From positions 3,782,001 to 3,846,000 of the forward strand of contig NZ_CP010310.2 of assembly GCF_000815105.2 (NCBI RefSeq): a stretch of DNA of 64,000 nucleotides, in the 5' to 3' direction. The notes below the pieces were generated by a model. That model worked only from the letters and a program-made list of their open reading frames with translations. It had not been told where the DNA came from and ran no database searches. This DNA is from Pandoraea pulmonicola. Its GTDB lineage: Bacteria; Pseudomonadota; Gammaproteobacteria; Burkholderiales; Burkholderiaceae. Every line of letters begins with the position of its first letter. The stretch's first letter is position 1. This document shows positions 1-8,392 of the stretch, in pieces. The position numbers and the translations under genes were made by a program.

Positions 1-99
1 ACGGGTCAATACACTTCGAGTCGAGCGTGGCCAGGTGCATCGTTTGCGGCCACGCGAAGAATTCACGAGATTCGAATAAGAGAGACGAGGAGCCTCACG

Positions 100-1593
100 A
101 TGTTTGAAGACCGCATCCGCCTGGCGTCGCTGCGCGACCGGGTGATGAGCGCCGACGACGCGGCCAAGCTGGTTGGCGACGGCATGGTGGTGGGCATGAG
201 CGGGTTCACCCGCGCCGGCGACGCCAAGGACATGCCGCTGGCACTGGCGCGACGCGCCCAGGCTCACCCGATGAAGATCACCCTGATCACCGGCGCGTCG
301 CTGGGGCACGATTCGGACAAGACGCTGACCGAGGCCGGCGTGCTCGGCAAGCGACTGCCGTTCCAGGTGGACACCACGCTGCGCAGCGCGATCAATCGCG
401 GCGAGGTGATGTTCGTCGATCAGCATCTGTCCGAGACGGTCGAATTCCTGCGCGCCGGTCAGTTCGGCAAGCTCGACGTGGCGGCGATCGAAGCCGTTGC
501 CATCACCGAGGACGGCGGCCTGGTGCCGAGCTCGTCGGTCGGCAATTCGGCGAGCTTCGCGATTCTCGCGGAGAAGGTGATCGTGGAGATCAACCTCGCG
601 CAGCCGCTCGCCTTCGAAGGCATGCACGACATCTGGATTCCCGGGCAGCGTCCGCATCGCGATCCGCTGCCCATCGTGGACGTACGCGACCGCGTCGGCA
701 CGAGCGCCGTGAAGATCGCTCCCGAGAAGATCGCGGCCATCGTCATCACGCACACGCCCGACAGCGCCTCGAACGCACTGCCGCCGGATGCGCAGACGCG
801 GAACATCGCCGGCCATCTCATCGAATTTTTCCAGCACGAAGTCTCGCGTGGGCGCCTGCCGCGCACGTTGCCCGCGATCCAGTCCGGCATCGGCACCATC
901 GCCAACGCCGTGCTCATGGGTTTCGTCGACTCGCCGTTCGAGCAGCTCACCATGTATTCGGAGGTGCTGCAGGACTCCACGTTCGAGCTGATGGACGCCG
1001 GCAAGATGGTGTTCGCTTCGGGCTCGTCCATCACCGTGTCGCAGTCGGTGCAGGACCGAGTGTTCGGCGACCTGGCGCGCTATCGCGACCAGCTCGTGCT
1101 GCGTCCGCAGGAAGTCAGCAACCACCCGGAAGTCATCCGCCGCCTGGGACTCATCGCGCTGAACACCGCGCTGGAGGCCGACATCTACGGCAACGTGAAC
1201 TCCACGCACGTGGGCGGCACGCACATGATGAACGGCATCGGTGGATCGGGCGACTTCGCGCGCAATGCGCGCATGGCGATCTTCGCGACCAAGTCGGTCG
1301 CCAAGGACGGACGGATTTCGAGCATCGTACCGATGGTGCCGCACGTCGACCACAACGAGCACGACGTGGACATCCTCGTCACGGAGCAAGGGCTCGCGGA
1401 TCTGCGCACGCTGGCGCCGCGCGAGCGCGTGAAGCTCGTGATCGACAACTGCGCCCACCCGAGCTATCGCGAAGTGCTGCGCGACTACTACCGCGACGCC
1501 CAGCGTTATGCCGGTCACACGCCGCACGCACTGGAACGCGCGTTCGAGATGCACATCAATCTGCGCGATCGCGGCTCGATGCTGGCGGGGTGA
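100..1593 (+). CDS. acetyl-CoA hydrolase / succinate:acetate-type CoA transferase
   Basis: The 497-residue protein matches the Cat1/YgfH/AarC family in length and layout. These cytosolic enzymes move CoA between succinyl-CoA (or propionyl-CoA) and acetate or a related acid through a glutamyl-CoA intermediate. The N-terminal half carries the glycine-rich VVGMSGF segment (about residues 30-36). The catalytic glutamate is probably Glu288 in YSEVLQD, where AarC-type enzymes have theirs. Glycine-rich HVGGTHMMNGIGGSGDF follows at about residues 370-386. An AGGAG Shine-Dalgarno sequence lies about 8 bases before the ATG, which supports the start. The gene is alone and ends in a strong terminator. 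Family is secure; whether the acceptor is acetate, succinate or propionate cannot be read from the sequence. Confidence 0.88.
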   Translation: MFEDRIRLASLRDRVMSADDAAKLVGDGMVVGMSGFTRAGDAKDMPLALARRAQAHPMKITLITGASLGHDSDKTLTEAGVLGKRLPFQVDTTLRSAINRGEVMFVDQHLSETVEFLRAGQFGKLDVAAIEAVAITEDGGLVPSSSVGNSASFAILAEKVIVEINLAQPLAFEGMHDIWIPGQRPHRDPLPIVDVRDRVGTSAVKIAPEKIAAIVITHTPDSASNALPPDAQTRNIAGHLIEFFQHEVSRGRLPRTLPAIQSGIGTIANAVLMGFVDSPFEQLTMYSEVLQDSTFELMDAGKMVFASGSSITVSQSVQDRVFGDLARYRDQLVLRPQEVSNHPEVIRRLGLIALNTALEADIYGNVNSTHVGGTHMMNGIGGSGDFARNARMAIFATKSVAKDGRISSIVPMVPHVDHNEHDVDILVTEQGLADLRTLAPRERVKLVIDNCAHPSYREVLRDYYRDAQRYAGHTPHALERAFEMHINLRDRGSMLAG

Positions 1594-1731
1594 TGGCGAA
1601 AGACAGCGAACGTTGACGAAAGCTGTCCGCCTTGCCGGACATCGATCGACGACGCCGTCGCGCCGGGGTGCGAGAACATGGGACGCATGCGGTCCCGTGG
1701 GCCTGGCGCGGGTGAGCGCGCCCAGGCATTC

Positions 1732-1768
1732 GCGGCTCGCCGGCGTGCGCAGGCGAGCCGCTTTTTAT
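1732..1768 (+). terminator. Rho-independent terminator after the CoA transferase
   Basis: A perfect 10-bp stem (GCGGCTCGCC at 1732-1741 with GGCGAGCCGC at 1752-1761) and a 10-base loop are followed by TTTTT. It ends transcription from the left before the oppositely oriented chemoreceptor gene. Confidence 0.85.
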
Positions 1769-1817
1769 TGCGTCGACGAAAGGCGTGCGCCGTTCCGACG
1801 CTCAGCCCCTCAGATAC

Positions 1818-3422
1818 TCAAGCGCTCAGTCGCGGCGCCTGCTGCGCCAGATGCGCCTGGTTGGCCGCGCCGTCGAGCTTGAAGATCGACACCAGCTCAC
1901 GCAGGCCGCTCGACTGCGCCGCCATCGACTGCGCGGCGGCGGACGCTTCCTCCACCAGCGCGGCGTTCTGCTGCGTGACCGCATCCATCTGCATGACCGC
2001 CTGATTGACCTGCTCGATGCCCGTGCGTTGCTCGGTCGACGCCGCGGCGATCTCGGCCATCAGATCCGTGACGCGTTTGACCGCGTGCACCACTTCGTCC
2101 ATCGTGCTGCCCGCCTCGGCAACGAGCTTCTCCCCTTGGTTCACCTGACGCGTCGAGGCATCGATCAGCTCCTTGATCTCCTTCGCCGCGTTGGCGCTGC
2201 GCTGCGCGAGCGTGCGCACCTCGCCCGCCACCACGGCGAAGCCGCGGCCCTGTTCGCCCGCGCGCGCAGCTTCCACGGCGGCATTCAGCGCCAGGATGTT
2301 GGTCTGGAAAGCGATGCCTTCGATAACGCTCGTGATGTCGGCCACGCGCGCCGAGCCATCGGAAATCTCGCGCATGGTATCGACCACCTGACGCACGACG
2401 TCCCCGCCGCGCACGGCGATCTGCGACGCGTTGGACGCGAGCATATTGCCCTGCTCGGCATTCTCGGCATTCTGCTTGACCGTCGTGGTCAGCTCTTCCA
2501 TGCTCGCCGCCGTTTCCTCGAGCGACGCGGCCTGCTGCTCGGTGCGCGACGACAGGTCGGTATTGCCTGCGGCGATCTGCGCGGAACCGGTGGCGATGCT
2601 CTCGCTGCTGTTGCGCACCTGACCGACCACCTGCGAGAGCTTCGTGTTCATGTCACGCAGCGAGCCGAGCAGCTGCGCGAGTTCGTCCCGCCCCTGCACC
2701 TCGATGCGCGAACTGAGATCGCCACGCGCGACCGTCTCGGCGATGTCCACGCAGCGGCTGATCGGCACGGTGATCGATCGCGTGATGACGAGGGCGATGA
2801 CGATATTCACGCCCAGCGCCAGCAGAATCAGCACGACGGTGGCGACGAAGGCCGCGTGGTAGCTGGCGGCGGCCGACTCGCCAGCCGCGGCCGCCCCCGC
2901 CCGATTGACCGCCACATGCTCGTTCACCTTCTGATTGAGCACCTCGAACAGTTTGACGGCATCGGTCATGATGAGCGTGCGCGCCTGCGTCTGCGCGGCC
3001 TCGTCCCCCTTGGCCAGTTCCGCAACCTTGTTGTCGAGCGCCAGATAGTTGGCCCAGGCCTCGCGCACGGCGTCGTACGCGCGACGGTCTTCGTCGGACA
3101 CCACCAGACTGTTGTAGCTCTCGAGCGTCTTGTTCATCAGATCGATGGCGGCAGCGCGCTTGTTGTTTTCGCTGACACGCGAGCCGTCGACCGTCGTGAG
3201 CAGGCTGGCGAGCGAGGCGCGCCGCGCGGTGTTCGCCGCCACCTGCGCGTTGCCAAGCGTCTGCACGCTGGGCAGCCAGTTATCGGCAAGATCGCGGGTG
3301 CCGGCATAGATGCGCGACGCCTGGAACACGGACATGCCGCCCACGATACACAGCAGAACCAGTGTGATGGCGAACCCCACGGTCAGCCGTGTACCGATTT
3401 TGAGACTACCCAAGAATTTCAT
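1818..3422 (-). CDS. methyl-accepting chemotaxis protein (Tar/Tsr-like topology)
   Basis: This 534-residue transmembrane chemoreceptor signals through CheW/CheA to the flagellar motor. TM1 is about residues 11-33. A periplasmic domain of about 155 residues, all helical in appearance, resembles the four-helix-bundle (4HB_MCP) type. TM2 is about 191-213, a HAMP domain about 214-266, and the cytoplasmic hairpin follows. The conserved tip ([17 protein letters not shown], about 370-386) and the flanking [15 protein letters not shown] are intact. The C-terminus ends in APRLSA and lacks the NWE[TS]F pentapeptide that tethers CheR, so adaptation probably relies on other receptors. A second chemoreceptor lies just upstream on the same strand, with the GFA gene between them. 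The ligand is unknown. Confidence 0.93.
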   Translation of the reverse strand: MKFLGSLKIGTRLTVGFAITLVLLCIVGGMSVFQASRIYAGTRDLADNWLPSVQTLGNAQVAANTARRASLASLLTTVDGSRVSENNKRAAAIDLMNKTLESYNSLVVSDEDRRAYDAVREAWANYLALDNKVAELAKGDEAAQTQARTLIMTDAVKLFEVLNQKVNEHVAVNRAGAAAAGESAAASYHAAFVATVVLILLALGVNIVIALVITRSITVPISRCVDIAETVARGDLSSRIEVQGRDELAQLLGSLRDMNTKLSQVVGQVRNSSESIATGSAQIAAGNTDLSSRTEQQAASLEETAASMEELTTTVKQNAENAEQGNMLASNASQIAVRGGDVVRQVVDTMREISDGSARVADITSVIEGIAFQTNILALNAAVEAARAGEQGRGFAVVAGEVRTLAQRSANAAKEIKELIDASTRQVNQGEKLVAEAGSTMDEVVHAVKRVTDLMAEIAAASTEQRTGIEQVNQAVMQMDAVTQQNAALVEEASAAAQSMAAQSSGLRELVSIFKLDGAANQAHLAQQAPRLSA

Positions 3423-3462
3423 GCCGACTCCCCAATGCGATAAACGCTCAAGTTCGCATGTT

Positions 3463-3490
3463 TTAACGGAAAGCCATTCAACAAACTTGA
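3463..3490 (-). promoter_or_regulatory. weak sigma-28 (FliA)-like promoter candidate
   Basis: Read on the minus strand, TCAAGTTT is followed after 12 bases by TCCGTTAA. The FliA consensus is TAAAGTTT-N11-GCCGATAA. Six of eight bases match in the -10 half, but the spacer is one base too long. It lies about 40 bases upstream of the chemoreceptor start, where a class 3 flagellar promoter would be expected. This is a candidate only. Confidence 0.35.
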
Positions 3491-3706
3491 GTCAATAAAG
3501 CATCGATTCTCACGGATTGGGGTTGGGAAAAATTACAGCATCTCAAAAACGACGATTTTTACCTCGACATCGAACCGCACGCCAATATCCGACTCCATAT
3601 ATTTCTTCATCTATTAAACCAAATATTAATTCGGATATTATTCTCCGCTGCCCGTTCGAATAACGACGCGCAGTCGGAAACGGCGTCGCCCACGCCGCAT
3701 TGACCA

Positions 3707-4063
3707 TTACCGGCTGGCGCCGTCGAACGGCGTCGGATGCACCGTATCGAGATCGATGTCATCCAGGCACCGCACGTTGATTGCCGCCATCTTTGCCCCA
3801 TCGGGCATCTCGCCGAATGCAAATGCCTCGACACCGCATTTCGGACAGAATTGATGGTGAATGACGTGCTTGTTGAAAAGATATTCCACCGCTTTTCCCA
3901 CGCCTGCCGTCTGAGTAAATTCGGCTATCGGCGCAAACGCCATAATCAGTCCGCGCTTTTTGCAGATTGAACAATTGCACGCAATTGTTTTGGACAAATC
4001 AATATTTACGGAAAAGCGCAAATCGCCGCAATGACATCCGCCTTCGTATTGTTGAGTCGCCAT
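3707..4063 (-). CDS. GFA / CENP-V domain zinc protein
   Basis: A 118-residue protein of the glutathione-dependent formaldehyde-activating enzyme (GFA) fold, which binds structural and catalytic zinc through cysteines. Visible ligands are CHCG near the N-terminus (GGCHCGDLRF), CNCSICKKRG in the middle and CPKCGVEAF in the second half, in the family's usual order. The start is the ATG of MATQQYEGG, preceded by AGGAG at good spacing (CAGGAGACACGAC). An in-frame extension 39 codons upstream is not supported. The gene stands alone between two chemoreceptor genes. Most members of this family have no proven substrate, so formaldehyde-glutathione chemistry should not be assumed. The base composition here is more AT-rich than in its neighbours. 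Confidence 0.8.
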   Translation of the reverse strand: MATQQYEGGCHCGDLRFSVNIDLSKTIACNCSICKKRGLIMAFAPIAEFTQTAGVGKAVEYLFNKHVIHHQFCPKCGVEAFAFGEMPDGAKMAAINVRCLDDIDLDTVHPTPFDGASR

Positions 4064-4269
4064 GTCGTGTCTCCTGAACGTTGTCGGCAAGATCGAAACG
4101 ATACCGGCGAACGTCGGGCATGAAAGGGGGAATTCGGGAGGAGAAGACGCCGCGCCGGAATGCGGTCTATTGTGCGACAAATTCCGGCGGGCGGGCAGGC
4201 GAGAGTGGCGGCGCGTGCGCCAGCCTCGCTGCAGGACTACGAGAGAGAAACGGTCGGCGCGTTGTCCGG

Positions 4270-6156
4270 TCAGGCGGCGAGAGCGGGCTCGTCGCGACGC
4301 GGGTCGCGCGGCGCGCCCGTCGAGCTGCGCATCACGGTGACACCATGGCGGCTGTGCTCGCGCAGTTGGAAGAGCGCCACGGTCTCGGCCAGATTGCGAG
4401 CCTGCTCGCTGAGCATCGCCGAGGCGGCGGCCGACTCTTCGACCAGCGCGGCGTTCTGCTGCGTCGACTGATCCATTTCCGCCACGCTGCGATCGATCTG
4501 GCTGATGCCAGTGCTCTGCTCGGTCATGGCGCTGTGGATTTCGCTGATCAGACGGCGCACGCGAGCGATGCCGTCGACGATCTCGCCCATGGTGTCGCCG
4601 GCCACCTTGACGCGCTGCGTGCCGCTCTTGACGTTCTGCACCGACGCCTCGATGAGCGTCTTGATTTCCTGCGCCGCGGCAGCGCTGCGTTGCGCGAGCG
4701 TTCGCACTTCGCCGGCGACCACGGCGAAGCCGCGTCCCTGCTCGCCGGCACGCGCGGCTTCGACCGCGGCGTTGAGCGCAAGGATGTTGGTCTGGAACGC
4801 AATGCCGTCGATCACGCTGATGATCTCGGTGATGCGCTCGGACGACTGAGCGATTTCGCTCATGGTCGTGACCGCGCCCGTCATGACGTCGCCGCCCCGC
4901 CCTGCCGCTTCGCTGGCCTCGTTCGCGAGACGCGTGGCGTGCTCGGCGGCCTCGGCCGTCTGCTTCACGCTGGCGGTGAGTTCGGTGAGCGCCGCCGACG
5001 TCTCCTGCAACGTGCCGGCGGAGGCTTCGGTGCGCTGCGAAAGATCGCGGTTGCCCATCTCGATCTCGCTGGTCGCCGAGGTCATCCCGTTCACGCCGGC
5101 GCGCACGTCGAGCATGACCGTGCTGATCTTGTCGACGAATGCGTTGAACGAGCGCGAAATCTGCGCGACTTCGTCGTTGCCGACCACGTCGAGACGGTGC
5201 GTCAGGTCGCCGCCGCCGGAGCCGATGGTGTCCATTGCGTCACGCACCTGCGACAGACGGCGGAACGCCTGCGAGGTGAAGAAGCTCGCGATCCCGATGG
5301 CGCACAACGTCAGCACGATCAGCGTGATGATGGTGGCGCTCAGCACGCGCGAGAGGCCGGCGGTCGCTTCGGATTTGTCCAGTGCCACGACGAACAGCCA
5401 GTCGGTGCCCGGCACCGGCTGCACCTTGAGCAGCTTCGCGGCGCCGCCGAGCTCGACTTCCATCGGCTCGGTCGCGCGCTCGAGACCGGCAAGGGCATCG
5501 GGCGTGAGCGACTGGGCGAGGTCGTTCGACTGCTTGAGCATGAGCTTCTCGTCGGGGTGCGCGATCACGAGACCGTCGCGCGAGACCACGAACGCCAGGC
5601 TCGACGGTGTGGGATGCACGGCCTTGACGACTTCCTGCACGGCGTCGAGCGGCACGGCGCCGCTCACGGCGCCCAGCGTCTGGCCATCGCGCAGGATTGG
5701 CGCGGCGAACGATACGTAGAGCTTGCCCGACGCGATATCGGCATACGGCTTGACGACGGTGAGCTTGCCCGCCGCCGTGGCGCCCTTGTACCAGGGACGG
5801 ATGGTCGGATCGTAGTCGGGCGGCGTGGGACCACTGGAGAAATACGACTTGTCGCTCCAGCCGATGCTGGAGATCGGGAAGCCGTTGGTCGAGCCGAGCA
5901 GCTTCGTGAGCGCGACGCCCTGCTCGCCCTTTTCCACGGCCGCGGCCGTGCCGACGACCGACTGCCCCTTGGCGGCTGCCCAGCGTTCGACGGCGAGCGT
6001 GTTGCCGCGCGCGACGGCGTCGAGCGTATTGGCAATGGTGGACATCATGCTGTTGCGCACGATGAGGTAGGTGGTGATGCCGGAGAGAATCAGTGCCCCG
6101 ATTACGGTGGCGCACGCGATCAGGATGATGCGTGTTCTAAGCGAAGATACTGTCAT
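4270..6156 (-). CDS. methyl-accepting chemotaxis protein with dCache sensor, likely amino-acid receptor
   Basis: A 628-residue chemoreceptor. TM1 is about residues 9-31 and a double-Cache periplasmic domain about 35-268. TM2 is about 271-293, followed by HAMP and a full signalling hairpin containing [19 protein letters not shown]. The sensor shows the residues described for amino-acid-binding dCache_1 domains such as PctA: Tyr115, Arg120, Trp122 and Tyr123 (YDPTIRPWY, with exactly PctA's Y-x4-R-x-WY spacing), then Asp171 and Asp194 in the expected blocks. This supports amino acids as ligands, though the exact spectrum cannot be predicted. A strong sigma-28-type promoter lies about 90 bases upstream, tying expression to the flagellar regulon. 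There is no CheR-binding pentapeptide at the C-terminus. Confidence 0.92.
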   Translation of the reverse strand: MTVSSLRTRIILIACATVIGALILSGITTYLIVRNSMMSTIANTLDAVARGNTLAVERWAAAKGQSVVGTAAAVEKGEQGVALTKLLGSTNGFPISSIGWSDKSYFSSGPTPPDYDPTIRPWYKGATAAGKLTVVKPYADIASGKLYVSFAAPILRDGQTLGAVSGAVPLDAVQEVVKAVHPTPSSLAFVVSRDGLVIAHPDEKLMLKQSNDLAQSLTPDALAGLERATEPMEVELGGAAKLLKVQPVPGTDWLFVVALDKSEATAGLSRVLSATIITLIVLTLCAIGIASFFTSQAFRRLSQVRDAMDTIGSGGGDLTHRLDVVGNDEVAQISRSFNAFVDKISTVMLDVRAGVNGMTSATSEIEMGNRDLSQRTEASAGTLQETSAALTELTASVKQTAEAAEHATRLANEASEAAGRGGDVMTGAVTTMSEIAQSSERITEIISVIDGIAFQTNILALNAAVEAARAGEQGRGFAVVAGEVRTLAQRSAAAAQEIKTLIEASVQNVKSGTQRVKVAGDTMGEIVDGIARVRRLISEIHSAMTEQSTGISQIDRSVAEMDQSTQQNAALVEESAAASAMLSEQARNLAETVALFQLREHSRHGVTVMRSSTGAPRDPRRDEPALAA

Positions 6157-6526
6157 GCTGTCTGGACGGGCCTGTGGCGAGGGGGGTCAAAAACAGAAAC
6201 CGGCGCCCAGGCCACCGGCTCCACGAGGGTGGGGTTCCACCCTAGCAATTACGGCTGCCGCAGCGAGAACTTTAGGTGTTAACCCGGGAATCACAGCGAA
6301 TCGGATGAGAATTTGCCGCGAAAGCGCGCATGGCGCCTTACCGGACCTCACCAGACATTACGGATAGCGAAAGATCAGGGATGCGAATGGCCTGCCGTCG
6401 GTCGATGTCGCGACGTGGCGATGCGACCACTTGCCGGTGATCAATGCAACGAAATGGTGGAGCGGCGATGCGGCAATACGGTCGGCGCACGACTTGGCAA
6501 CGGCTGCGCCGACACCGTCGACGGGC
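6157..6526. other. gene-free interval holding the chemoreceptor promoter
   Basis: This 370-base interval lies between the GntR gene's stop and the chemoreceptor's start. It holds the sigma-28 promoter described separately. Just downstream of its expected start point is a short hairpin (GGGTGG-GGTT-CCACCC, 6226-6241) that would lie in the 5' leader. I see no credible gene in the rest. Confidence 0.5.
6248..6274 (-). promoter_or_regulatory. sigma-28 (FliA) promoter for the dCache chemoreceptor
   Basis: On the minus strand TAAAGTTC (6274-6267) is followed after exactly 11 bases by GCCGTAAT (6255-6248). The enterobacterial FliA consensus is TAAAGTTT-N11-GCCGATAA, so the -35 matches 7 of 8, the spacer is exact, and the first four bases of the -10 (GCCG) match. 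It points at the chemoreceptor start about 90 bases away. Confidence 0.75.
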
Positions 6527-7237
6527 TCAGCCGTTGGCCGTAGCCTCAGCCTCGGACTGCTCGATGGCCTTGACGATGATGCGCAGCGTGGCGTCGAGAT
6601 GGTCTTCCGTGTGCCGGCGCGCCGCGGCCACGTCGCGGGCGCGATACTCGTCGAGCATCTTCTGGTGCTCCTGATTGCTCACGTCGACGTGCACCGGCCG
6701 CATGTAGAGCGACAGGGCGATGTAAGGGCCGGACGCGTCGCGCAGCGTCTTGATCAGGTGGGCCAGGCGGGAATTGTCCTGCGAGGCCCACAGCGCCGCG
6801 TGGAACGCCTGGTTCAGTTCGGTCCATTTCACGACATCGGTCGTGGCCTGCATTTCGGTATGCAGCGCCTGCGCCTGCGCGATATCCTCGTCGCGGATCG
6901 TGGCCATCGCCTGCTCGGCCATCATCGGCTCGAGTGTCTTGCGCAGGCGGTAGAGCTCGTTGACGTCGTCGATCGTGAGCCCGCGCACCACGGCGCCGCG
7001 ATGCACATCGAAGAACACGAGCCCCTCGGAGACCAGCGTGCGCAACGCCTCACGCACCGGCGTCGTCGACATCTCCAGACGACGCGCGAGATCATCCTGC
7101 CGCAGCCGGTCCCCCGCCTTCAATCGACCCTGCAGAATCTCGGTGCGCAGTGTCTCGATGGCGTATTGATAAGCCGTGAGGCGGCGACGGCCAGACGTGC
7201 CGGACACGGCGGCCGATGCGGAGGACGAGCTTTTCAA
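6527..7237 (-). CDS. GntR-family (FadR/FCD subfamily) transcription regulator
   Basis: This 236-residue protein has an N-terminal winged helix (about residues 20-88, with the typical RLRQDDLARRLEMSTTPVREAL) and an all-helical FCD ligand domain (about 95-222). FCD regulators bind small organic acids, often through a metal held by Asp and His; DVVKWTELNQAFHAALW carries the expected Asp/His pattern. The gene begins about 20 bases after the asparaginase stop and is probably co-transcribed with it. It is the obvious candidate to bind the palindrome between asparaginase and the MFS gene. The start is uncertain: the frame opens at TTG (7237) with no clear Shine-Dalgarno sequence, and a GTG ten codons later is also possible. 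Confidence 0.85.
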   Translation of the reverse strand: MKSSSSASAAVSGTSGRRRLTAYQYAIETLRTEILQGRLKAGDRLRQDDLARRLEMSTTPVREALRTLVSEGLVFFDVHRGAVVRGLTIDDVNELYRLRKTLEPMMAEQAMATIRDEDIAQAQALHTEMQATTDVVKWTELNQAFHAALWASQDNSRLAHLIKTLRDASGPYIALSLYMRPVHVDVSNQEHQKMLDEYRARDVAAARRHTEDHLDATLRIIVKAIEQSEAEATANG

Positions 7238-7256
7238 GGGGAAGGCCGTAGGTAAA

Positions 7257-8267
7257 TTATCGACGCGTGAGTTTACTCCAATTTGCCAGCGCGTCTCCGA
7301 GCACGGCGGGCGCCACGCCCGAGGCGAGCAGCGCCGTCACGAGCAGGCGCGACTTGAGCGCCGACAGCCATCCGGACATGCGCGCGCCGCGTTTCACAAG
7401 GTCGATTTCCGCGCCGACGTAGCCATACGTCGACGACGCGGTCGAGCCCCCGGCTGCCCGGCTCGCCACGATCACCGGCACTTGCTGCGCGAGCGCACCG
7501 ACGCGCTCCGCAAATGCGAACGACACGTGCCCGGCGCCCTGCGCCGCGATCACCACGCCCTCGTAGCCGGCTTGCACCGCCATCTCGGCAAGCTCCCCGT
7601 CGTCTCCCAACACCGCTGTGAGCAACGCCACTTTCGGCCACGGACGCACCGGCCGCGCCAGGGGTTGCGCGCGGCCACCCGGCGCATGGAAGTACGTCGG
7701 CTGCCCCTCCACCAGCCTTGCCGCCACGCCGCCATCGAGCGACACGAACGCCTGCACGGCCAGCGCATCGCCCTTGCTCACCCAGCGCGCGTAGTGCACG
7801 GTGTCGTTCATCACGACGAGTACGCCACGGCCGACGCTCTCTGGATGCGATGCCGTGCGCACCGCCGCCAGCAGGTTCTCGGGACCGTCGGCGCCGGCCG
7901 CCTGCGGGGCGCGCATGGCGCCGGTGATCACCAGCGGTGCGGGCGACGTCCAGAACAGATCGAGCAGGAAGGCCGTTTCTTCGAGGGTATCGGTGCCTTG
8001 TGTGAGCACGACGCCGCTCGCGCCCTCGGCGATCTGCCGCTCCGCCCACGCGAGCGCTTCCATGAGATCGTCGTAGCGCAACGACGCGCTGGGCAACTGG
8101 CGAATCGACGCCGTGCGGATCGCGGCCACTTCGGACAGACCGGGCACCGAACGCGCCAACTGCGTGGCGTCGAGCGTAGGAACGACGCCACCGGCGACGT
8201 CGGAGGGGGTCATGCTGATCGTGCCGCCGAGCGAGCCGACGGCAACCAGGGGAAGCAAATTGGGCAT
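7257..8267 (-). CDS. type I/II asparaginase-fold amidohydrolase with altered first motif
   Basis: The 336-residue protein has the L-asparaginase fold. The second catalytic motif is clear: LTQGTDTLEETA (Thr92-Asp93, residues 88-99). The first motif, normally TGGTI[AG] with the first Thr as nucleophile, reads S12-L13-G14-G15-T16-I17-S18, so Leu occupies the nucleophile position with Ser beside it. Other conserved parts (VITGAMR, GADGPENL, GSTASSTYGYVG) are present. No signal peptide is visible, so it is probably cytosolic. The start at 8267 gives a normal N-terminus directly before the first beta strand; longer starts would run into the promoter palindrome. It is divergent from an organic-anion MFS transporter and upstream of a GntR regulator, so its substrate may be an amide or related compound imported by that transporter. 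Activity on asparagine is unproven. Confidence 0.75.
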   Translation of the reverse strand: MPNLLPLVAVGSLGGTISMTPSDVAGGVVPTLDATQLARSVPGLSEVAAIRTASIRQLPSASLRYDDLMEALAWAERQIAEGASGVVLTQGTDTLEETAFLLDLFWTSPAPLVITGAMRAPQAAGADGPENLLAAVRTASHPESVGRGVLVVMNDTVHYARWVSKGDALAVQAFVSLDGGVAARLVEGQPTYFHAPGGRAQPLARPVRPWPKVALLTAVLGDDGELAEMAVQAGYEGVVIAAQGAGHVSFAFAERVGALAQQVPVIVASRAAGGSTASSTYGYVGAEIDLVKRGARMSGWLSALKSRLLVTALLASGVAPAVLGDALANWSKLTRR

Positions 8268-8300
8268 GGTGGGCAGGATTTTCGATTTCCGTTGATATGC

Positions 8301-8326
8301 ATTGTGCATTATATATAATCGACAAT
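8301..8326. promoter_or_regulatory. 26-bp near-perfect palindrome with divergent -10 elements (operator candidate)
   Basis: The sequence is ATTGT-GC-ATTATATATAAT-CG-ACAAT. All bases pair symmetrically except the two GC/CG dinucleotides. TATAAT lies on the plus strand at 8314-8319 and on the minus strand at 8313-8308, so the palindrome covers the -10 hexamers of both divergent genes. Position, symmetry and length fit a dimer-binding repressor site, most simply for the adjacent FCD-type GntR protein. Confidence 0.7.
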
Positions 8327-8392
8327 CGTTTGCGAAGGGCATTGGGGACTTCACAGCCCTTCGGACACTCAGCCCAACACTCAGGAGACGTC

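Noticed and set aside
1785..3443. 552-aa frame antisense to the chemoreceptor
   Set aside because: Arg/His-rich translation typical of the opposite strand of a GC-rich gene. The minus strand encodes a textbook chemoreceptor.
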